Positions 57,792 through 64,000 of a stretch of 64,000 nt of DNA are shown here, in pieces. The notes below the pieces were generated by a model, which was given only the letters and a program-made list of their open reading frames with translations, was not told where the DNA came from and did not search any database. Each line of letters begins with the position of its first letter. Position 1 is the first letter of the stretch. This stretch comes from Bryoerythrophyllum caledonicum (Eukaryota; Streptophyta; Bryopsida; Pottiales; Pottiaceae). The position numbers were made by a program, and so were the translations under genes. The stretch covers positions 6,103,976 to 6,167,975 of the forward strand of contig OZ020526.1 of the NCBI GenBank assembly GCA_963971425.1. Direction: 5' to 3'.

Positions 57792-58504
57792 TGGAACAAG
57801 GTCTCTTTGGGGGAGCCATTTACTATATATGTTATCATTGTGTTGCCATTGGCATAGATATTTTGTGTAGGTATTTTGTATGTTATTTGTGTCTGTGTGT
57901 TGGATATGTTTATGGCGTATGATGTCATTAATGGGATATGTGGTAGGGTTTTTGGGGATGTATATTGGGGGGCGGGGGTGGGGGTGGTATGTGTGTGGAG
58001 GGTTTTCGGGAGTTATTGGTGTGGGGATATTTCTTGGGTTGATGTTATTATTGAGGGTGATGAATGAGTCTTTAAGTATATGGGAGTATAGATGTATGTT
58101 ACAAGGAGTACTACATATATTGGGGCATGTTTGGTGGCAAAATAATTGTTTAGCAATATTTATGGCACTTTTTAATAGTTTGGATGGGGTGAAGTGGCAG
58201 GTTTTGAAGTCCTCGTTGTTCATGATGTGTGTGCCGTTGGGTAAAGTGATTTGGGCTAGTTCAAATTTTTTTTTGAGAGGAGTTTTTGTAGAAGCTTTTG
58301 GGAGAGTTGGGCATTGAGTGTGTTGTGGTTTAGTGATTCTTGCCTCCATAGTGTTTCAAGTGTTGTTGGATTAATGAGGAAGTTTGGAAGTGTGCTTTTA
58401 AGGTGGGTTTTGGCTGTATGTTTTAATAAGAAGAATGTTCGTGTTATTGGTGATCTTATACAGTCACTTTTTTTAACTCTGGGTATGTTTTCGGCGCCAC
58501 CATA
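57792..58504 (-). pseudogene. LINE linker after reverse transcriptase, with frameshift at an A9 run
   Basis: After the TAA at 58505 the original frame stays protein-like to about 58275, ending LSQKLLQKLLSK. It then meets a run of nine A (minus strand, 58266-58274), after which another frame continues as KKFELAQITLPNGTHI to the TGA at 57789. A Cys/His-rich stretch (FCHQTC...CSTPC) and a Pro/His/Ile-rich stretch lie within. No domain is recognised. A one-base slip in the A run, real or from sequencing, would join the frames. Confidence 0.5.
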
Positions 58505-60145
58505 TTAGGCGAGGATGTAATGAGTTAATCCATTATAATTTTTTCCAAGTCTACCTTTATCGTTTAAGGCATTTTGTAGTTGTTCGCCTATACATCGGAG
58601 ATATGCGTTTTTTAGGGAAAAAGCTTCAAGTCCAAATAGGTTATGTGGGAGTTGTGTTATTGCGTTTGACATACATTTCGGTAATCCACATATGGTTTTT
58701 TGTATGGCGATTATTTTTTGATCAAGTTTTTTGATGGTTGGCATAGAGTATGGTACGCCATAAAAACTGTATGCCACACCTGGGCGTACTACGGTATCAA
58801 CCATTTTTATTTTTTGTTTCATGGTGGCCGGACATGTTGTTAGCTCTTTGCATTGTTTGATGAGCTTTGTGGTTGTAGTGTGAATTTGGATTTTCCATTT
58901 TAGTGAGGGAACAAGATTTGTACCTAGGTATATGTACGGTTCGTTTTGGTGTAGTATAGGAATTGGTTGGTTGCGGTAGTTGATGTTGGAGGTTTGCATT
59001 AGGGCTTTGAAAGTGGTAGGGTTTAGTTTAGATTTGTTTGGGCATCCGATGGCGGCACATTTTGGGACCCCCACATCCATGCCAGCCCATTTACAATATC
59101 TATCAATTTTATTGAGTTGTATTTGGATTGATTTGATTTTGTTAGTTATGGTGGCTAGGTCATCCGCGTATGCGGCGGAGTTTATTGTGACTTGTGATGT
59201 GCCGAAAGTATATCCGTTATTGCCTCTTTCTAGCCATCTAAGTAGTGGTTCTAAAAATATAATAAATAGGTGTGGGCTGAGGGTGTCCCCTAGTATAGTT
59301 CCTCTTTGAATGGATATAGGTTTTGTTTTCCCAAAGTGTTCACCGGTATAGCAGGTAGATGAATGGGAATAGATGTTTCCAACAAGTGTAGTTGCCTCTT
59401 TTGGGTAGCCAAGGTCTGTCATTATTGCTAAAAGTCTGGCATGGTCAATTGAGCCAAAGGCATTTTTGAAGTCCACGTATAGTATGTATATATCTTAGTT
59501 AGTGAATTTTGCGTCTTCTAGTACGGCTATTATAGTTTGTATTTGTCGTGCGGTACTTCTCTCCGCTCTAAATCCTTCTTGACTATCATGTAGGATTTTG
59601 AATTTTTCGCCGTATGAGGATAGTATGTGGGTGAGTGTTCTAGTAAAAAGTTTATATATTGTGTTAGCAAGTACAATTGGTCTATGGTTGGGTAGCATGG
59701 ACGGATCACCTTTTTTGTATAGTAGAATTGTTGTACTGGTTTTCCATGAGTTTGGTATTTGTTTTTGTTTATAGCAGTGAGAGAAGAATAGGAATAGTAG
59801 TTTATGAAATCTTGGAGGCATGTTTTTGAGTATTGAGTTTGGTATGCGGTCTGGGCCTAGGGCTTTATTATTTCCAAGATTTTGAAGGCATGTGTCGTAT
59901 GTGGCTCTGTTGAGGTATTTATGTATTGGGATTTCTGGTTCGCCCCGTTTGTCTAGGGTACATCCGTCCAGGTCATGCCATGGGTATTGGCGTACTGCGC
60001 ATGTACATTCTATTGTATGTTGTAATTGGTAATTACATGTTGGTACTGTTGGTCTATTGGTTTTTGTTTGTTGGTTAAATATTTCATTTGCGATGTCTTC
60101 GGGGCTAGTTAGAATATTATTATATTGATCTGTGATACAGTCCAT
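58505..60145 (-). pseudogene. LINE reverse transcriptase domain
   Basis: The minus-strand frame covers the conserved blocks in order: KALGPDRIPNSILKNMP, WKTSTTILLYKKGDPS, NHRPIVLANTIYKL, GFRAERSTARQ, VDFKNAFGSIDH (catalytic Asp), QRGTILGDTLSP, and AAYADDLATI (catalytic Asp pair). These are diagnostic of a LINE reverse transcriptase, and the active-site residues are intact. A TAA at 59495 interrupts the frame just before VDFKNAF; the same frame continues on both sides, so a single substitution is enough to explain it. The domain copies element RNA into target DNA by target-primed synthesis. Confidence 0.92.
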
Positions 60146-60232
60146 TGGCGGGGATTCAAGGTTTTTAAAGACTTTTTTGTTAATTTTTTTTGGGCTGATT
60201 TCGTATAGTTGTCTGTATTTTGAGATGGCTTT

Positions 60233-62101
60233 TTAAATGTTTTCTTTGGTGTATTTTGTGATTATTTTTTGGGCTTGTATGTTGGCTTTTTTAGCAATTA
60301 TGGCGATATCTTTTATCCATGTATCGTGGGGAAGGTCCGTAGACGGCGGGGTAGGAATTTGGATGTGTTGTATAGTGAGTAGTTCGTTGTGTATGGGGTG
60401 GTTACGCCATTGAGGGTTGTTTTTTACAATTCTAATGGTTTTACGTATGATATGGTATGTGGTTAAGTGTTGTTTCCAAGTTTTAGAAAGTTTGCGGGGT
60501 AAATACCCGCCTTGTTGAGAAGTTCTGTTTGTCATTTTGGGTATTGGGTGTGCTCTACAAGTTTGTTCTAGTGTGTCAGAGATTTTATTGATGAGTTTGT
60601 CTAGGGTGTGGCATGCTTCTTGCCATTGTGTTTGTGTTAATTGACTATTATTTTCAAGCGTGTTTATGAGGGAGTCTATTTGTACGGAGTTTTCTTCGAA
60701 GAGTTTTGTGTTGAATTTTTCTATGTTGGTTTTTGGGATGGGGTTGAGTATGCGTATAGTGTCTTTGTTTGGGATTATAGGAGTTCTACTAATTAGTGTG
60801 TTATTTGGGATGTGCAGTTGTATGGGTGAGTGGTCCGAGTTGAGAATAATATCATTGTTTGTTGTGGAGGTGTATTGTGTATTGTTGTTTGTATTTATAT
60901 AAAATCCATCTATTAGACTCCAATCACTATAATTGTAGCCACCTTGTCTAGAGAATTGTGTATCGGTAATGACGTAAGTGAAGTTTAAATTTTCTGTGAA
61001 GCGATGCCATTGGTAGTCATTGTTTTGAGGGGGGGTGTGTTGGTTTCCATTTTGGCGGCCAATTAGTGCTATGTCTTTATTGAAGTCTCCACATAGGTAT
61101 GTATGATTGGGATTGTTATTAATTTGGGATGTAATAGTGTTTTGTATATCTAAGAGGAATCTAGTATCTTCGGGATGGGATGGCATATACATGTGAAAGA
61201 TTAACCACGGTTGTAGTGGGTGATTAGTGATTTTAATTATTTGAATGTATGGTAATATGTGCATTGGGGTAGGGATTTTATTGATGTTGCCTGGGAATGT
61301 ATATCTTTTGTGTATTAATGTAAGGAGGCCACCTCGGCCCGGTGTGTATGGTCTCCGTTGTTGCATGCATCTTGTAAGTGCATGTGTATTATTAAAGATG
61401 AGTTTATAGTTTTGAAATATATTTTGTATATATTTTGTAGATTTTGTGGCGGTTAGTTTTGTTTCTTGTATAACTATGAGGGCCGGTGGTGTGTCTGTGT
61501 TTGTGACTAACGTTTGTAAGCTAGGAAGGGCAGTGTTTAGTGAGGAGGCATTCCATGTGATTATGTATGTATTTTCTTGGTTTGATCTAATGTTTTGATT
61601 TTGAGGAGGAATGTGGGGAAGGGGTGGGGGTGGGTGGGTGTATGCTGGTATAGGGTCTAGACATTTTAGTGATTCATTTATGAGGCTGTTAGGGAGGTAA
61701 GGGAATTTTATTTTTATTGTGTCATTTGAGGGTGGTGTGTCTTGACTATGTAGGAAGTCGTATAGTCTTTTATGTATTGAGTTCTCATGGTTTATAATAT
61801 TTTGGTTGTTTACCAAAAATTCAGTATATGGGTGTGGAGTGTAGATGTGGCGTTCTGGTGGGTTTTGTAAGTTTAGTAAAGTTTGTAGAAGTGTATTGGT
61901 CCATGTTATTGTGTTCAAATATTGTGGGTTTAGAAGGTGGTTACATTCATCTATGTTTGGGTGAGTAGTGATTATTAGTGCATATAGAATGTGGGGTGGT
62001 GGATGGATATTTATTTTTTGTTGTATGTATTGGGCAATGTTTGGGTGGGAGGTGTTGTGTATGTGGTGTAGTGTATGTGTGTTTTTTAAAAGTGGTGTCA
62101 A
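60233..62101 (-). pseudogene. LINE APE-type endonuclease and flanking region
   Basis: The APE domain lies at about 61570-60860. Its motifs are in order: ITWNASSL, VIQETKL (catalytic Glu), MYMPS, CGDFNKDI (Asp and Asn), SLIDGFYI and LNSDHSPI (terminal Asp-His). All expected catalytic residues of apurinic-endonuclease-like LINE nucleases are present. The preceding 170 residues are Asn/His/Pro-rich without a recognised fold, and the following 200 residues lead to the reverse transcriptase. The frame is continuous with 63328-62174 upstream and with the reverse transcriptase downstream, interrupted only by TAA codons at 62174 and 60233. Confidence 0.9.
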
Positions 62102-62173
62102 GGATTTTGCAATGTGTCCATATTCTGGTTGGAGTTTTATGGTATTAGGTATGAAGTATATTTTGGCATTTTT

Positions 62174-63328
62174 TTAATGTGTTCTAGGGTGTCTTTTTAG
62201 TATATTTGGCATGGGTCTGGGGTTGGTCTCGATGTCTCCTCCATTTAGTATTAATAGTTTATGGTATGTGGAATTTTTTATTTGGTTTAGCGTTTTTTGT
62301 TTTTGAATATGGTTTTGGTGTATTATTTCGTGTTTCCTTGATTTGTTTTTGTGTGTGTGTGTGTATGCGTTTCTTTGGTGACGTGTGGTTGTATATGTGT
62401 GTGTATGTGTAGTAATGTGATAAATGATGTGTTTTATGTTTAGGATTATAGTTGTGTTCGAGTGAGTTATTTTTTGGGTGCGTGTGTTTGTTTTGGGTTT
62501 TTTTAGTGGTGTTAGATGTATGTGTATTTCTATTGTTAAGTAGGCTTGTTGTGCGTTCCTTATAGGCGTGTTTGTAGATATTGATGTTGGTGGGGTTTGA
62601 GTTGTGGTGGTTTTTTGTTTTGTGGTTAGGGGTGGAGTTGTATGGATGTTGGTTTTTGTGTTTGTGTTTTTGATTTGTGTGTAGAGAGGATTATATGGGT
62701 GGTGGTGAGTGTTCGTTGGAGGTGTATTTGGGGGTAGCGTTCGTATGTTGTTTGTGGATGTGTGAGTTGTGTCTTTGGAGTATATATGTAATAGAGGTGT
62801 GTTTGTGTTGAGTTTGGGTATTTTGTATGTATTTTTCCAAAAGATATTCATACCGTAATGGTATATATGGTGACATTGCTTATAGATGTGGAGTTTAAAA
62901 CTCCAAAACCAATACATTTGTCTATCATGTGGTCTCATAGCTATGCATATATTTGTGGATGTGTAGTAACTGTGGTATAGGCTGTGTCTAGAGTGTGTGG
63001 TGGCTTGGGGGGAAGATATAGGGACTATAGAGAGGTGAGAGTGTGTTTCTACTAGTGGTGTGAGGTGGTATAGTACTAGTGTAATCAAAGTGGGGGAGTG
63101 GTGACTATGAAAGAGTGCAACTAGTGTGGAGGGTTCTATTGTAGTAAGTGTGATAGTACCATCTAGCATATCGTAGTACGGTAGGGGGAGTATATGAGAA
63201 TGGATAACAATTACACTAAGCAAAGGGGTGCAAGAAAGAAGTAGGAGAGTGTGAGAGATAGTTATGTTAGCCATATTCACCTTTGTGGCTCCATATTGGT
63301 GGTGTCTTCGGCCGTGGTCCTTGACCAA
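62174..63328 (-). pseudogene. LINE ORF2 N-terminal leader with hydrophobic start and 2A-like end
   Basis: This 384-codon frame is Thr/His/Asn-rich. An internal ATG starts MANITISHTLLLLSCTPLLS, a signal- or membrane-like hydrophobic stretch. The C-terminal end reads LLILNGGDIETNPRPMP, close to the 2A consensus D-x-E-x-N-P-G-P, before a TAA at 62174. The frame resumes after that stop without a shift, so the ancestral product was probably one polyprotein that a 2A motif could separate. The functional role of the leader is unknown. Confidence 0.55.
62213..62242 (-). other. Degenerate 2A-like (ribosome-skipping) motif
   Basis: The ten residues GGDIETNPRP fit the 2A pattern D-x-E-x-N-P-G-P except that the essential Gly before the last Pro is Arg (codon AGA, 62216-62218). 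A Gly codon GGA would need one G to A change here. Within CCCGGACCC that would be deamination of a CpG cytosine on the opposite strand. 2A motifs at the N-terminal side of ORF2 are known in several APE-type LINEs. This copy is expected to be inactive. Confidence 0.65.
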
Positions 63329-64000
63329 TCCACGTTTGAGTGGTCTTCTAAGGTTGGAATGGTTGGGGGTCTCGTTCCTGTAATTTGTTGCACAGCCATC
63401 AGAGCAGACGCCATTAGTTGCTCCACATTTGAGAGCTTAGCTTGTAACTCACTGGTGCGGTTGTCAGTGTAAGCTTTTGTGTCCTTGATGATGTCTTCAC
63501 GGAGGGTGGTGAGCTCTTGGCGTAGTCTCTTGTTGCCTGCATCAATGATGGAGGTCATTTCTGATCTGGTTACTCCTGTAGGAGTTGGGGTGGCTTGGAG
63601 AGATGCCACCGTGTTCACCAGTGCTTTGTTGATGTCGTTAAAGCCCCATTTCTCCAGAAGGACAATGGAGGGGGGTCATCACCTTCGAGGCTACGGCGGT
63701 GGGGGGAGACCTCCATTTGGGGTCGCCCTATAGTGAAGGATTTGTTCAGGAACTGGCGGTAGATGATGGGACTAGGGAATTGCACATTGGCACTACCATT
63801 GTGCATTCCTCTCTGCTGCTTGTGGAACTAGAGGGAGATGACGTTTTTGGCATCGAAGGTTTGATGGATAGCCGCCGTGGTTTCTGCCACGCTCATAAGG
63901 ATGGAGAGATGGGAGAGGGTGACTGTAAGTGCGTCCTTCTTGGCTCTGTCTGCGGGTGAGAGGCTACGAGAGCTACTAGCACGTGCAAGGATCACCTCGT
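63277..64000 (-). pseudogene. LINE ORF1-like coiled-coil protein, partial at window edge
   Basis: The minus-strand frame contains KRLRQELTTLREDIIKDTKA and SELQAKLSNVEQLMASALMA, a heptad-rich coiled coil typical of LINE ORF1 proteins that bind element RNA. Upstream a second frame (63960-63620) reads SPADRAKKDALTVTLSHLSI and MSVAETTAAIHQTF. It is interrupted by a TAG near 63827 and shifts frame near 63640, so ORF1 is broken. It continues beyond 64000. It overlaps the start of the ORF2 leader in another frame by about 50 bases. Confidence 0.6.

Larger units (their letters stand above)
54917..64000 (-). mobile_element. Large LINE with APE and R2-like endonucleases (Dualen/RandI-like), right-edge partial
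   Basis: This non-LTR retrotransposon of more than 9 kb is read on the minus strand. In coding order: coiled-coil ORF1 (64000-63277), a long leader with a 2A-like motif (63328-62174), APE endonuclease, reverse transcriptase, methyltransferase-like domain, RNase H, CCHC knuckle, PD-(D/E)XK endonuclease, 3' untranslated region, hairpin and TTC tail. From 63328 to about 58270 everything is in one frame, broken by TAA at 62174, 60233, 59495 and 58505. Another frame follows to about 56187 with TGA at 57789 and TAA at 56910, then a third frame to 55180. The copy is therefore inactive as it stands. The 5' end lies outside the window. Confidence 0.88.

Noticed and set aside
55180..63328. Alternative genetic code with TAA as sense codon
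   Set aside because: ATG101 and the lipoxygenase use standard stops with no internal TAA. The LINE also carries frameshifts and a TGA, so decay is the better explanation.

Overview
This window is nuclear DNA of a land plant. It holds a complete seven-exon ATG101 gene of plant length (215 aa), a complete plant lipoxygenase with PLAT and catalytic domains, interstitial TTTAGGG/CCCTAAA repeats, a CACTA transposon and GT-AG introns. GC-rich exons sit in AT-rich, repeat-dense DNA. The hAT-like gene is of a type I associate with mosses, liverworts and lycophytes, so a non-seed plant is my low-confidence guess. Only two host genes are clearly supported.

Layout. Positions 1 to about 41 kb are a stack of mobile elements. 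The oldest layer is a decayed hAT-like transposase gene on the minus strand, with exons recognisable from about 10.2 to 4.9 kb and a possible first exon at 36.2-35.5 kb. Its intron holds a 5'-truncated LINE tail, flanked by the 11-bp target duplication AGGCATCCACA. That tail was entered by a 23.7-kb element (B, 11526-35183, duplication GCGGA), and a CACTA element (30936-33405) then landed inside B. Elements A (2052-4918) and C (36586-39063) belong to the same family as B. All three have TGTGAGCC...GGCTCACA ends (TG...CA, as in LTRs) and 5-bp target duplications. Each carries a different minisatellite at the same internal place. In B it has expanded to about 19.4 kb of a 40-bp unit.

ATG101 lies at 41527-43825 and the lipoxygenase at 48633-53088, both on the plus strand. 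Tandemly duplicated exon-like blocks of an unknown minus-strand gene lie just upstream of the lipoxygenase. The last lipoxygenase intron carries telomere-like repeats.

From about 54 kb to the right edge is a large minus-strand LINE. Its 3' end is a perfect hairpin followed by 95 uninterrupted TTC triplets, and it abuts a plus-strand fragment of an older copy. Reading 5' to 3' it carries a coiled-coil ORF1, a 2A-like motif, an APE-type endonuclease, reverse transcriptase, a PCIF1-like methyltransferase-like domain, RNase H, a CCHC knuckle and an R2-like PD-(D/E)XK endonuclease. Having both endonuclease types recalls the Dualen/RandI clade known from Chlamydomonas. The copy is broken by several stops and frameshifts. 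The dual-endonuclease LINE and the minisatellite-bearing LTR-like family are the two most notable systems here.
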